A stretch of DNA of 64,000 nt, from the NCBI GenBank assembly GCA_965198325.1, contig CBDAPE010000017.1, positions 699,391 to 763,390 of the forward strand, written 5' to 3'. A program made the position numbers and the translations under genes. Shown one piece after another: positions 1 to 9,551 of this stretch. The notes beneath the pieces were generated by a model, which worked only from the letters and a program-made list of their open reading frames with translations, did not search any database and had not been told where the DNA came from. Each line of letters starts with the position of its first letter. The stretch's first letter is position 1. This stretch comes from CBDAPE01 sp965198325. Its GTDB lineage: Bacteria; Pseudomonadota; Alphaproteobacteria; UBA828; JAPUJA01.

Positions 1-284
1 TGATGACCTTTACGAAGCAGATGGGCGCCCAATTCATCGTGCGGGGTCTGCGCGCCGTTTCCGACTTCGATTACGAATTTCAGATGACCGGCATGAACGC
101 CCGCCTCGACCCGACCGTGGAGACGGTTTTTCTGATGGCGTCGGGAGATCATCAGTTCATCTCGTCGCGCCTGGTGAAAGAAATTGCGATCTTCGACGGC
201 GATGTCTCGGCGTTCCTTTCGGCCGCGGTCCTGGCCCGTCTTAATCGCCGGCTGGGCGAGCTGAAAGCCGTCGAATCCGACTAG
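1..284 (+). CDS. coaD: Phosphopantetheine adenylyltransferase, C-terminal part (cut by window edge)
   Basis: The visible 93 or so residues match the C-terminal half of CoaD, the fourth enzyme of coenzyme A synthesis, which transfers AMP from ATP to 4'-phosphopantetheine in the cytoplasm. The run RGLRAVSDFDYEFQM near the start and the later SRLVKEIA are family signatures: the first carries the Arg and Asp/Glu residues near the substrate, the second is the conserved ISS-S-x-VKE motif. The true start lies before the window. It precedes queA and tgt by about 100 bases, a common alphaproteobacterial order. Confidence 0.93.
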   Translation, partial: MTFTKQMGAQFIVRGLRAVSDFDYEFQMTGMNARLDPTVETVFLMASGDHQFISSRLVKEIAIFDGDVSAFLSAAVLARLNRRLGELKAVESD

Positions 285-381
285 CTGCGATTTATGAAAT
301 ATCGCCCGTAACTCTTTACGAATTAATGTTTATTCGTGAATTTTTCGCAGGGGTTTTGAGCCTGCGGCCGGGTTGTGAGCC

Positions 382-1422
382 ATGAAGGTTTCGGACTTCG
401 ATTTCGACCTGCCCAAGGACCGGATCGCGGCGCGCCCCGCGAACCCGCGAGACGCCGCGCGCCTGCTTGAAATCTCTGCCGGCGCTCTGGCGGACCGGGT
501 CATGGCCGATCTGCCCGCGTTGCTCCGCGCGGGCGATTTGGTGGTGGTCAACGATACCCGTGTCATCCCGGCCAGGCTCACGGGCCGCCGGGGTAAAGCG
601 GGGGTCGAGGCGACTCTCCACAAGCGGATCGAGGCGGGGGTCTGGGATGGATTCGCGCGGCCTGCGAAGAGGCTGAAGGTCGACGACCGGATCGACTTTG
701 CCGACGGGCTTTCGGCGCTCGTGATCGGCAAGGGGGAGGGCGGCGAGGTGCGGCTCGTCTTTGACCGGGCGGGCGAGGCGCTGGACGACGCCCTGGAGCG
801 GGCAGGCGTTGCGCCCCTGCCGCCCTATATTCCACGCGACCACGGGCCCGATGAACGGGACCGCGCCGATTACCAGACGATCTTCGCGCGCGAGAAGGGC
901 GCCGTCGCCGCGCCGACGGCGGGGCTGCACTTCACCGACCGGTTGCTGGGCGCTCTGGCGGCTGCGGGCGTCGAGCGCGCGGCGCTGACACTGCATGTCG
1001 GCGCGGGCACCTTCCTGCCGGTGAAGGCCGAGGACGCGGCGGATCACCACATGCACGCCGAATGGGGCAGGATTTCCGCGCAGGCGGCCGAGCGGATCAA
1101 CGGCGTGCGGGATGCTGGCGGGCGGATCGTGGCCGTGGGCACGACGGTCTTGCGTCTGCTCGAGGCGGTTGCCGGCGCGGATGGCCGGGTCCGCCCCTTC
1201 GAGGGCGAGATCGACCTGTTCATCACCCCGGGCTATCGTTTCCGTATCGTGGATCTGTTGCTGACCAACTTCCACCTGCCGCGCTCGACCCTGTTCATGC
1301 TGGTCTGCGCGTTCGCCGGGACGGCACGCATGAAGGCGGCCTATGCCCATGCCGTCGAGGCGAGCTACCGGTTCTATTCCTACGGCGATGCCAGCCTGCT
1401 GTACAGGGAGCCCGGGCCGTGA
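382..1422 (+). CDS. queA: tRNA preQ1(34) S-adenosylmethionine ribosyltransferase-isomerase
   Basis: This 346-residue protein has the full length and motifs of QueA, which moves the ribosyl part of S-adenosylmethionine onto 7-aminomethyl-7-deazaguanine at tRNA position 34 to give epoxyqueuosine. Visible signatures are MKVSDFDFDLP at the start, NDTRVIPARL, PTAGLHFT and LHVGAGTFLPV in the middle, and TNFHLPRSTLFMLV near the end. Its stop codon overlaps the GTG start of tgt (GTGA), so the two queuosine genes are probably translationally coupled. Confidence 0.96.
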   Translation: MKVSDFDFDLPKDRIAARPANPRDAARLLEISAGALADRVMADLPALLRAGDLVVVNDTRVIPARLTGRRGKAGVEATLHKRIEAGVWDGFARPAKRLKVDDRIDFADGLSALVIGKGEGGEVRLVFDRAGEALDDALERAGVAPLPPYIPRDHGPDERDRADYQTIFAREKGAVAAPTAGLHFTDRLLGALAAAGVERAALTLHVGAGTFLPVKAEDAADHHMHAEWGRISAQAAERINGVRDAGGRIVAVGTTVLRLLEAVAGADGRVRPFEGEIDLFITPGYRFRIVDLLLTNFHLPRSTLFMLVCAFAGTARMKAAYAHAVEASYRFYSYGDASLLYREPGP

Positions 1423-2549
1423 CCGCCGACTTCGGCTTCACCCTCGAAGCGACATGCGGCGCGGCCCGCGCGGGCTGGGTGACGACGGCCCACGGCGCGT
1501 TCGAGACCCCGGCGTTCATGGCGGTCGGCACCGCCGCGACGGTCAAGGCGATGACGCCCGGGATGCTTCAGGATGCAGGCTGCGCGATCGTGCTCGCGAA
1601 CACCTATCACCTGATGCTGCGCCCTGGCGCGGAGCGGATCGAGGCGCTCGGCGGCCTGCACCGCTTCATGAACTGGCCCGGGCCGATTCTCACGGATTCC
1701 GGGGGCTTTCAGGTCATGTCGCTCGCCAAGCTGCGGACCATTTCGGAGGCGGGTGTCGCCTTCCAGTCCCACCTCGACGGGGCGGCCCATGAGCTGACGC
1801 CGGAGCACGCCGTCGAGGTCCAGCGGGCGCTCGACGCGGATATCTCGATGGTGCTCGACGAATGCCCGCCCGCGGAGATGAGCGGCGATCCGCTCACGGA
1901 ATCCGTCGAGCGCTCCATGCGCTGGGCGGAGCGCTCGAAGGCGGCGTTCGACGCCCGGGTGGGCTACGGCTTGTTCGGAATCAACCAGGGCGGCACCGAC
2001 GAGCGGTTGCGCGCGAACTCCGCTGCGTCATTGACGGCTGCGGGATTTCACGGCTACGCCATCGGCGGCCTCGCGGTGGGCGAGGGCCAGGCGGCCATGT
2101 TCCGGGTGCTGGACGCGGTCGTGCCTGCACTGCCCGCGGGCGCGCCCCGCTACCTGATGGGGGTGGGCAAGCCCGACGACCTGATCGGCGCAGTCATGCG
2201 TGGCGTCGACATGTTCGATTGCGTGCTGCCAACCCGCTCAGGGCGAACCGGGCAGGCGTTCACCAGCCGGGGCACGCTCAACGTCCGTAATGCGCGCTAC
2301 GGTGACGATGCCGGCCCGCTGGATCCGGTGTGCGCCTGCCCGGTGTGCGCGGGCTATTCGCGGGCTTACCTCAACCACCTGAACCGGGCCGACGAGATTC
2401 TCGGCGCCATGCTGCTGACCCAGCATAATCTTCATTATTATCAGTCTCTTATGAACGGGATGCGCGAGGCGATCGAAGCGGGCAGCCTGGCCGATTACGC
2501 CGCCGCGTTCGCTGAACAGCAGGCGCGGGGCGATGTCGACGCGGTCTAG
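1419..2549 (+). CDS. tgt: tRNA-guanine(34) transglycosylase
   Basis: Tgt swaps guanine 34 of Tyr, His, Asn and Asp tRNAs for the queuine precursor preQ1. The 376-residue length is normal for the family. Catalytic and binding motifs are visible: TDSGGFQVMSL with the general-acid Asp, GINQGG, and DCVLPTRSGRTGQAF with the nucleophilic Asp. The zinc site CACPVCAGYSRAYLNHL follows near the C-terminus. The GTG start at 1419 was chosen because it overlaps the queA stop and gives the family N-terminus; an upstream in-frame extension runs inside queA and is not credible. It converges on the next gene with a 4-base tail overlap. Confidence 0.96.
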   Translation: MTADFGFTLEATCGAARAGWVTTAHGAFETPAFMAVGTAATVKAMTPGMLQDAGCAIVLANTYHLMLRPGAERIEALGGLHRFMNWPGPILTDSGGFQVMSLAKLRTISEAGVAFQSHLDGAAHELTPEHAVEVQRALDADISMVLDECPPAEMSGDPLTESVERSMRWAERSKAAFDARVGYGLFGINQGGTDERLRANSAASLTAAGFHGYAIGGLAVGEGQAAMFRVLDAVVPALPAGAPRYLMGVGKPDDLIGAVMRGVDMFDCVLPTRSGRTGQAFTSRGTLNVRNARYGDDAGPLDPVCACPVCAGYSRAYLNHLNRADEILGAMLLTQHNLHYYQSLMNGMREAIEAGSLADYAAAFAEQQARGDVDAV

Positions 2550-3802
2550 AAGTCGACCTTCCCGCCCAGTGCCTCGCCGGCGGTGAATTCGCGCCGCGAA
2601 GGCGTCGATTCGCAGACCAGCCGGCCGGAGCGGATGACGAAGCGGGGCTCGGCGTGGGTAGTGAAGGCCTCGCGCATGGTGCGTTCCTGCAGGATCACGC
2701 AATCGGCGGCGTTGCCGGGCGCGATGCGGTGCTCAGGCAGGCGCAGCAGCTTTGCCGGATTGACCGTGCACATGTCGTAGAGCAGCTCCTGGTCGGGCGG
2801 CGACATCATCCAGAGCGTGTGTGCGGCGGCGAACGCCGCCTCGATCATGTTGCAGCGCCCGAACGGGTAGTAGGCGTCATTCACGGACTCGCCGCCGAGC
2901 CCAAGCACGATGCCGTCGTTCGCGAGATCGCGCACCCGGATATGGAGCGGCGCGGTGTGGGGGTTGGTAACGATGCCCATCTCGGCCTGTTTCAGGAGTG
3001 CGACGACCTTGCGGTGGTAGACCTCGTTGTACTGGGACATCGCGCGGGCGTGGCAGGCAACGACCCGGCCCTGCCAGCCCTGCTTGACGGTCTGGACGGC
3101 GAGGTATTCGAGCGTACGCAGGTCGGCGTCACCCGCGTCGTCGACCAGCATGGAGACGTCCTTGTCGTACTTCTTCGCCAGCGCGAAGGCGATGTCGACG
3201 TGGGCTTGCGCGTCCTCTTCGGTGTACTCCATCCAAGGGATGCCGCCCGCCAGATCGGCGCCCAGCTCCATCGCCTCTCCCATCAGCTCTTCGGCGCCGG
3301 GCTCGCGGGGCAGGCCGTCCTGAGGGAAGGCGACGACCTGGAGCTCGATCCGGCCCCGCCACTGCTCGCGCGCCTTGAGCGCCGCGTTCATGCCCTTGAG
3401 CCGGGTCTTGGAATCGATGTCGATGAAGGCGCGGATGTGGGAGACGCCGTTGAACGCGGCCTCGGTCAGCGCACGATTGATGCGCGTCAGAATGTCGGCC
3501 TCGTCGTAGCGTTCCTTGACGATGGCGGCGAGTTCGATGGCGGTCATGGTGCCGCCCATCGCGGGGTCGAAATATTCCTCCTTCGCCGTCGCTTCGAGCC
3601 AGTCGCCGGTCAGCACCTTGTCGAGATGAAGCTGGCCGATGACGAAGCTCTCAGTTGTCAGATGGCCGTCGGCGTCGATTTCCAGCGTGCCGGTCTCAGA
3701 GAGGCCGGGCTCGACGGCGGCGTATTTGCCGTCAGCGATGGAAATGTCTGTCTTCGAGCCGTCGCGAAGCTTCGCGTTGCGGATGACGATATCGGCGGAC
3801 AT
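2546..3802 (-). CDS. Amidohydrolase of the cytosine deaminase (CodA-like) type
   Basis: A 418-residue protein with the amidohydrolase layout of CodA-like enzymes: an N-terminal beta-sandwich part (IVIRNAKLRDG), a TIM barrel, and a C-terminal part ending in an NPAKLLRLPEHRIAPGNAAD-type motif. The start at 3802 is preceded by a GGGAGGG ribosome-binding site, so 26 codons upstream are left out. The metal-site motifs look altered: the usual H-x-H appears as Q-L-H in GQLHLDK, and the late Asp region reads GGESVND. CHARAM keeps the central His. It may act on a different substrate or have reduced metal binding. It converges on tgt and has its own promoter region. Confidence 0.8.
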   Translation of the reverse strand: MSADIVIRNAKLRDGSKTDISIADGKYAAVEPGLSETGTLEIDADGHLTTESFVIGQLHLDKVLTGDWLEATAKEEYFDPAMGGTMTAIELAAIVKERYDEADILTRINRALTEAAFNGVSHIRAFIDIDSKTRLKGMNAALKAREQWRGRIELQVVAFPQDGLPREPGAEELMGEAMELGADLAGGIPWMEYTEEDAQAHVDIAFALAKKYDKDVSMLVDDAGDADLRTLEYLAVQTVKQGWQGRVVACHARAMSQYNEVYHRKVVALLKQAEMGIVTNPHTAPLHIRVRDLANDGIVLGLGGESVNDAYYPFGRCNMIEAAFAAAHTLWMMSPPDQELLYDMCTVNPAKLLRLPEHRIAPGNAADCVILQERTMREAFTTHAEPRFVIRSGRLVCESTPSRREFTAGEALGGKVDF

Positions 3803-4130
3803 GGCGACGCCCTCCCTTTGTATTGGCCTAACAAACCAAAGATTCTTCCCGCTGCGTTTGGGTCTAGTGGCACCCACCAACCGGGATCGCAGGATTTCGG
3901 TCTACTCGCACCCGAACAAGGCGGTGCCCGCCGCCGGTCAGCCATGAAATTCCTTTCCACACGTCGAAATTCTTCCTTATCTGGTATTCTTACTTTATAT
4001 CCGTAAATAGGATACTATATCCATTTGCCTCCTAGATTATTTGACACGTTGAACATTGTCAATCTGAATATGGGATTTTACCCATCGCCCTTGCGACGTC
4101 ATCTGGCGAGCGGTCCAAGGAGAAAGCGGG
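3803..4130. promoter_or_regulatory. Divergent intergenic region with AT-rich block and inverted repeat
   Basis: This 328-base gap lies between the divergently transcribed amidohydrolase and Rieske genes. It holds no credible gene. Bases from about 3955 to 4075 are much richer in A and T than the surroundings. Inside, at 4041-4062, the arms TTGACA and TGTCAA face each other across 10 bases. The left arm matches a -35 box, with a weak AT-rich -10 candidate (TGAATA) 18 bases on. This could be the Rieske gene promoter overlapped by an operator; no regulator gene is adjacent. Confidence 0.45.
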
Positions 4131-5156
4131 ATGACCAAGGCGAAGGAATTGCGTCCACCGCCCGACCGCAGTTACACCGAAAACGACTGGAATGTGTTGG
4201 CGGGCTTCTGGCACCCGGTCGCGTTCGAGAGCGAGGTGGGGAGCGAGCCGTTCCCACTTACCCTTCTCGATACGGAGCTGGTGCTCTACCGCACGAGCGA
4301 AACCGACGTCGTCGCGGCGCTCGACCAATGCCCCCACCGGGGCTCGAAGCTCTCTTTGGGTCATGTCGAGGCGGGAGAGCTCGTCTGCGCCTATCACGGA
4401 TTCCAGTATGGGCCGGCGGGCAAATGCACCAAAATCTCCTCGCTAAACGGCACGTCCAAGCGTCTGGCCAAGTTGTGCCTGAGCACATTTCCCGTCCAGC
4501 GGCGCTACGGCCTCGTCTGGGTCTGCCTGCGGCCCAAGCCGCGCTTGCCGGTCTTCGACTGGCCGTCACTCGAAGACCCCGCCCTGCAGCGGGCCAAGCT
4601 CGACCTCACGCTCAACTGCAGCGCCGGCCGCCATATCGAGAACTTCAGCGACGTCTCCCACCTCTCGTTCATCCACGCGTTGAGCTTTGGTCAGGTGGAG
4701 AAGCCCGACGTTCCGCCCTACAAGGTCAAGGACACGAAATACGGGCTGTTCTACGAGGTATTGACCCACCAGCAGGACGGCAGCCTTTTCTTCGGCAAGC
4801 CCAAATACGCCGACCTTATGGATGAGTATTACGTGGCCTATCCGTTCTCGGTCTTGCTCCGGATGTTCTTCCCCCGGGGCGTGGAAGACATCTTCGAGAC
4901 AATCTGCCCCATGTCGGCCACGACCTGTCGGATCTTCCAGGTCAAGACCCGCGACCACGACCTCGATCAGCCGGTCGACGACTGGATCGCGTTCCAAACA
5001 CAAGTCAACGAAGAAGATCGGGAGATCGTCGAATCCCAGAGGCCGGTTCGCCTGCCGCTCAACATCGCCGACGAGTTCCACGTTGCCGCGGATGCAATCT
5101 CGGTCGCCTACCGGCGCAAATGGCGAAAGCTCGGCCTGAAGGACGAATTTCTTTAG
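4131..5156 (+). CDS. Rieske non-heme iron oxygenase, large (alpha) subunit
   Basis: A 341-residue oxygenase of the vanillate demethylase/aromatic ring dioxygenase alpha-subunit family. The Rieske 2Fe-2S site is seen as CPHRG and CAYHGF (C-x-H, 17 residues, C-x2-H) around residues 65-90. The mononuclear iron site appears as NFSDVSHLSFIHAL, giving the Asp and two His ligands. A strong AAGGAG site precedes the ATG. No reductase or ferredoxin gene is adjacent, so electrons must come from elsewhere. The substrate cannot be told; the family oxidises or demethylates aromatic or alicyclic compounds. Confidence 0.88.
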   Translation: MTKAKELRPPPDRSYTENDWNVLAGFWHPVAFESEVGSEPFPLTLLDTELVLYRTSETDVVAALDQCPHRGSKLSLGHVEAGELVCAYHGFQYGPAGKCTKISSLNGTSKRLAKLCLSTFPVQRRYGLVWVCLRPKPRLPVFDWPSLEDPALQRAKLDLTLNCSAGRHIENFSDVSHLSFIHALSFGQVEKPDVPPYKVKDTKYGLFYEVLTHQQDGSLFFGKPKYADLMDEYYVAYPFSVLLRMFFPRGVEDIFETICPMSATTCRIFQVKTRDHDLDQPVDDWIAFQTQVNEEDREIVESQRPVRLPLNIADEFHVAADAISVAYRRKWRKLGLKDEFL

Positions 5157-5391
5157 GACCAAACATCACCCGCGCCGCCACGAGGTTCTCGACGTCCGGC
5201 CCGTGGTGATAGGCTGGTACCCAGATTTCGACGCTCGCCGCCGCTGTTTTGATAACCCAGATCACGATCGGTTAATGTGGCAATGTCTCCGCAAACGGTT
5301 CGCCGGGGAAGGGGCGGTGCGTACCCGAGGCATTGCTTTTCGTTGGACCCGCTGGACTGCTACCATTTCCGGATGATGTCTGCGCATTGCG

Positions 5392-6471
5392 ATGAGTGAG
5401 GGTGGACCCGGCTATCTGCGGACGGATCAGACCGTCCCGGTTCTGGCCGAGCACCGGTTCGACGAAACTGCAATGACCGCGTGGCTCGAGTCGCATGTTG
5501 CCGGCTTCAAGGGCCCTGCCGCGTTTGCCCAATTCGAAAGCGGCATGTCGAATCCGACCTATCTGGTCACCGACAAAGGCGACCGGCGCTATGTGCTGCG
5601 CAAGAAACCGCCGGGCAAGCTGCTGCCGTCTGCGCACGCGGTCGAACGCGAGCACCGCATCATGCGAGCCCTGGCCGACACAGCCGTCCCGGTCGCACGA
5701 ATGCGCGCGCTCTGCGACGATTCGTCGATCATCGGCACGAGCTTCTTCGTGATGGATTTCGTCTCGGGGCGGATTTTCGACGACGTGTCGCTGCCCGGGC
5801 TTGCAGCCGGCGAGCGCGCGGCGATTTACGGGTCCATGTTCAAGACCCTGGCCGACCTGCACCGGGTCGATTTTCAAGCCGCCGGTCTCGCCGACTTCGG
5901 CCGCGTCGGCGGTTACGCGACGCGGCAAGTCAAGCGCTGGTCCGAACAGTATGCGGCCACCAGGACCGAACCGCTGGCATCGATGGATCACTTGATCTCG
6001 TGGCTCCCGGGCGCGATACCGGAGAGCGGCGATACGACGATCGTCCACGGCGACTTTCGCCTCGGGAACCTGATCATCCACGAATCCCGGCCCGAGGTCG
6101 CCGCCGTCCTGGATTGGGAACTCTCCACGCTGGGCGATCCGCTCTCGGACCTGGCCTACAACTGCCTGTCCTACTACTGGTCGAGCAGCGCCTCCAGCCC
6201 GACCCGAACCCTCGACCCGGCAACGCCCGGCATTCCTGGTGAAGAAGACTATGTCGCCCGCTATTGCGACCTGACCGGGCGCGAGACGATTGCCGACTGG
6301 ACCTTCTATCTGGTGCTGTCGCTTTTTCGGGCAGCGGCAATCGTCCAGGGCGTGTATTACAGAGGTCTCAAAGGCAACGCGGCGTCGCCCGCGGCGCTGC
6401 GGCGCCGCGACTCGGCGCGCCAACTCGCCGACGTGGCCTGGGCGCTGGTCATGGACCGAGGCCTGGCTTAA
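5392..6471 (+). CDS. APH-family phosphotransferase, ACAD10/11 kinase-domain type
   Basis: This 359-residue protein has the aminoglycoside phosphotransferase fold. It begins with a nucleotide-binding part (FESGMSNPTYLV, then a Lys in YVLRKKPPGKLLPSAHAVERE), followed by the catalytic loop HGDFRLGNLI and the metal-binding VLDWELSTLGDP. PGKLLPSAH-type signatures are those of the kinase domain fused to acyl-CoA dehydrogenase in vertebrate ACAD10/11 and of LvaA-like kinases. It lies 12 bases before a matching acyl-CoA dehydrogenase gene, so a role phosphorylating a hydroxyacyl-CoA is likely and antibiotic resistance is unlikely. Confidence 0.88.
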   Translation: MSEGGPGYLRTDQTVPVLAEHRFDETAMTAWLESHVAGFKGPAAFAQFESGMSNPTYLVTDKGDRRYVLRKKPPGKLLPSAHAVEREHRIMRALADTAVPVARMRALCDDSSIIGTSFFVMDFVSGRIFDDVSLPGLAAGERAAIYGSMFKTLADLHRVDFQAAGLADFGRVGGYATRQVKRWSEQYAATRTEPLASMDHLISWLPGAIPESGDTTIVHGDFRLGNLIIHESRPEVAAVLDWELSTLGDPLSDLAYNCLSYYWSSSASSPTRTLDPATPGIPGEEDYVARYCDLTGRETIADWTFYLVLSLFRAAAIVQGVYYRGLKGNAASPAALRRRDSARQLADVAWALVMDRGLA

Positions 6472-6483
6472 GGGAGAAATCGG

Positions 6484-7776
6484 ATGAACTTCGACTACAG
6501 CGACAAGGCCAGGGAAGTCCGGGACGCGGTCGCGGCCTTCATGGCCGAGCACGTCTATCCCAACGAGGCCGGGATGCTCGCCCAGCTCGACGACGGTGAC
6601 CGCTGGCAGGCGATCCCGATGGTCGAGGCGCTGAAGAGCGAAGCCAGGATGCAAGGCTTGTGGAACCTGTTCCTGCCCGAGAGCGAGTACGGCGCCGGTC
6701 TGTCCAACCTCGACTACGCGCCGGCCTGTGAGGAAATGGGCCGCTCGGCGTTCGCGCCCGAGATCTTCAATTGCTCAGCGCCCGATACAGGGAACATGGA
6801 GGTGCTGGTCCGCTACGGCACCGAGGCCCAGAAGACGGAATGGCTCGCGCCCCTGCTCGCCGGCGAGATCCGCTCCGCGTTCGCAATGACCGAGGTCGAG
6901 GTCGCGTCGTCGGACGCGACGAACATCGAAACCCGGATCCAGCGCGACGGCGATGACTATGTCATCCAGGGGCGCAAATGGTGGACGTCGGGCGCGCTCG
7001 ATCCGCGCTGCCGGATTCTGATCCTGATGGGCAAGACCGATCCGGACAATCCGAGCCGCCACAAACAGCAATCGCAAATTCTGGTTCCGCTTCCGTGGCC
7101 CGGGGTCACGGTGAAGCGGATGCTGCCCGTGTTCGGCTTCGACGACGCGCCGCACGGCCACGCGGAGGTGCTGTTCGAAGACGTGCGCGTGCCGGCGAGC
7201 AACATGCTTCTGGGCGAGGGCCGCGGCTTCGAAATCGCGCAAGGCCGCCTCGGGCCGGGGCGGATCCACCATTGCATGCGCTTGATCGGGCTCGCCGAGC
7301 GCGCGCTCGAGCGGATGTGCCGGCGGACGAAGATGCGCGTGACGTTCGGCAAGCCCATTGCCGACCAGACCGTAACCCAGGAGCGCATCGCTGAGGCGCG
7401 AATCATGATCGAGCAGGCACGGCTGCTTACGCTGAAGGCCGCGTACCTGATGGATACGGTCGGCAACAAGGTCGCGCGCAAAGAGATCGCGATGATCAAA
7501 GTCTCCGCGCCCAACATGGCGTGCCAGGTCATCGACTGGGCGATCCAGGCGTTCGGCGGCGCGGGCGTGACAGCCGATTACGGGCTCGCGAGCGCCTATG
7601 CCAAAGCCCGACTGCTGCGTCTCGCCGATGGGCCGGACGAGGTCCACCGCAACCAGATCGCCCGGCTCGAACTGAAGCAGTACGACAACACCCTCAGCAC
7701 CACCGGTGGCAATGCCTTCGTGGCCCCGCTCGACGACGAGGAGGGGCTCGCCCGCCGGCCGCGGTTCGTCGTCTGA
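6484..7776 (+). CDS. Acyl-CoA dehydrogenase, ACAD11-like
   Basis: A 430-residue flavin dehydrogenase with the three-part acyl-CoA dehydrogenase layout. The middle motif reads MTEVEVASSDATNIE, with the SSDATNI form typical of ACAD10/11. It is followed by GRKWWTSGA, by GEGRGFEIAQGRLGPGRIHHC, and by a C-terminal FGGAGVTADYGLA and RLADGPDEVH. A GGGAGA site precedes the ATG, 12 bases after the kinase gene, so the two form one operon. In the known 4-hydroxyacid route the kinase makes a 4-phosphoacyl-CoA that the dehydrogenase partner then converts; this is inferred here from the pairing. Confidence 0.92.
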   Translation: MNFDYSDKAREVRDAVAAFMAEHVYPNEAGMLAQLDDGDRWQAIPMVEALKSEARMQGLWNLFLPESEYGAGLSNLDYAPACEEMGRSAFAPEIFNCSAPDTGNMEVLVRYGTEAQKTEWLAPLLAGEIRSAFAMTEVEVASSDATNIETRIQRDGDDYVIQGRKWWTSGALDPRCRILILMGKTDPDNPSRHKQQSQILVPLPWPGVTVKRMLPVFGFDDAPHGHAEVLFEDVRVPASNMLLGEGRGFEIAQGRLGPGRIHHCMRLIGLAERALERMCRRTKMRVTFGKPIADQTVTQERIAEARIMIEQARLLTLKAAYLMDTVGNKVARKEIAMIKVSAPNMACQVIDWAIQAFGGAGVTADYGLASAYAKARLLRLADGPDEVHRNQIARLELKQYDNTLSTTGGNAFVAPLDDEEGLARRPRFVV

Positions 7777-7806
7777 ACCCGACCGGCTGGACCACCCGGG
7801 GTTCCG

Positions 7807-9516
7807 TCACGACGCCGGTCTTGGATCTGGAAACAGTTCGCTCTGGAGCTGGCGCTTGGCGATCTTGCCGCTGGCGTTGCACGGCAACGGCTGGCTGCGA
7901 ATATCGACCAGCACAGGCACCTTGAACGCGGCGATGCGCTCAGCACAATGGGCGATCAGCTCGTCCTCGCCGACCCGTTGTGCAGGCGAGATTTGCACAA
8001 CCGCGACGACCTCCTGGCCGAGGATGTCGTGGGGCTTGCCGATCACGGCTGCTTCCATGACTGCCGGATGGCTGCACAGCGCATTTTCCACCTCGACGCT
8101 ATAGATGTTTTCGCCGCCGCGAATCAGCATGTCTTTGGCGCGGTCGAGCACGTAGAGACAGCCATCCTCGTCGAGCCGCCCGATGTCGCCCGTCCGTACC
8201 CAGCCGTCGTGAAAGGTCCGGGCGCTGGCCGCCGGCTGGTTCCAATAGCCCCGCACCGCGTTCGGCCCCTTGACGCAGATCTCGCCTTTGGCTCCCGCCG
8301 GCAAGGTTTTGCCGTCGTCATCGACGATCCGGATGTCGCAGATGGGAACGGGCGGGCCGACGCTGTCCGGCTTGCGGCGATAGATCTCCGCGGCGGCGAA
8401 GGCGACCAGCGAGGAGAGTTCGGTGAGGCCGTAACCATCTTCCGCGGCTACCTGGGGAAGCAACGCGGCGATATGCTCTCGCAGCTTTGGGACCGCCGGC
8501 GCGCCGCCATAGCCGACGTTGATCAGCGAGGCGGTGTCGTGATCCCTGAATCGCGGAGAGGTCATGATCTGCCAAACCATACCCGGCACGCTGACAAAGT
8601 TCGTGACGCTCTCACGCTCGATCAATTCGAGCGCGCGCTCCGGGTTCCACCGATGCATGAGGATCAACTTGGCGCCGCTCAAGACGCCCGGTGCCATGAT
8701 CGCGTGACACCCCGTGACGTGGAAAAACGGCACCGGTACCAGCGTGACCGTCGTCGGCTTCTCGCCCCCCAGCACCACCGGCGTCACGCCGCGGCGGAGC
8801 TGCTTCGTGGCACCGCGATAGGCCACCGACATGATATTCGAGCAGATGTTGCGATGGGTTCCGACGGCGCCCTTGGGCACACCCGTGGTGCCGGAGGTAT
8901 AGAAGATCGTCGCGTCGTCCTCCGGGTCGACCGTCGCATCCGGCACCGCCGCATTGTCGGGAACGGCGGCCAGGACGTCTTCCCATCGATCCATCACGCC
9001 GGCTGTCGCTTCGCCATCGCTCCTAGCCACGATCATGGCGCCGAGATCAAGATCGGCAAGGCGCGGGCCGAGCAGGTCGGCGCGCCTGGCATCGACCACG
9101 GCGAGCCTGGAGCCTGAATCGGCGAGGCAGAAGGCGAGCTCGTCGGTCGACAGCCAGGCGTTGAGCGGCACCGCGATGGCGCCGACGCCGGTGACGGCCC
9201 AAAAGGCGACGGACCATTCGGGGAGGTTGCGCATGGCGATCGCCACACGGTCGCCCTTGCGCACACCGTAACGCTCGCGCAGCGCGTGGGCGAACCGACA
9301 GACAAGGCGGTGATGTTCGGCATAGCTCAGGCACTCGTCGTCGAGCACGAGAAAATCGTCGTCGCCATGCGCGATTGTCGCGGCGAAGACATCGCGAAGG
9401 CTGCGCGGCGCGTGTTTCCACACGCGCGCGACGACCCCGCGGATCTCGATCTCGTCGAGCTCAAACGGCAACCCCGGCCCGATCAGGCGGCCTTCCGCTT
9501 CTTCCCGGCTCAGCAT
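7807..9516 (-). CDS. Acyl-CoA synthetase (AMP-dependent ligase)
   Basis: A 569-residue member of the ANL superfamily that activates a carboxylic acid with ATP and CoA. The P-loop-like motif TIFYTSGTTGVPKGAV is near residue 210, YGLTELSS near the middle and GWVRTGDIGRLDEDG near the end, followed by the C-terminal hinge and SGKIAKRQL with the catalytic Lys. It is the last gene of a minus-strand run after two SDR genes (35-base gap) and converges on the acyl-CoA dehydrogenase. Substrate unknown; a medium-chain or branched acid fits the neighbours. Confidence 0.92.
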   Translation of the reverse strand: MLSREEAEGRLIGPGLPFELDEIEIRGVVARVWKHAPRSLRDVFAATIAHGDDDFLVLDDECLSYAEHHRLVCRFAHALRERYGVRKGDRVAIAMRNLPEWSVAFWAVTGVGAIAVPLNAWLSTDELAFCLADSGSRLAVVDARRADLLGPRLADLDLGAMIVARSDGEATAGVMDRWEDVLAAVPDNAAVPDATVDPEDDATIFYTSGTTGVPKGAVGTHRNICSNIMSVAYRGATKQLRRGVTPVVLGGEKPTTVTLVPVPFFHVTGCHAIMAPGVLSGAKLILMHRWNPERALELIERESVTNFVSVPGMVWQIMTSPRFRDHDTASLINVGYGGAPAVPKLREHIAALLPQVAAEDGYGLTELSSLVAFAAAEIYRRKPDSVGPPVPICDIRIVDDDGKTLPAGAKGEICVKGPNAVRGYWNQPAASARTFHDGWVRTGDIGRLDEDGCLYVLDRAKDMLIRGGENIYSVEVENALCSHPAVMEAAVIGKPHDILGQEVVAVVQISPAQRVGEDELIAHCAERIAAFKVPVLVDIRSQPLPCNASGKIAKRQLQSELFPDPRPAS

Positions 9517-9551
9517 GGCGTGCTTGGGGATCGACGCGGGACGCCCACCGA

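Noticed and set aside
5272..6654. A 460-codon minus-strand frame over the APH-like kinase.
   Set aside because: The plus frame has clear kinase motifs and a matching partner; the minus frame has none and is an effect of high GC.
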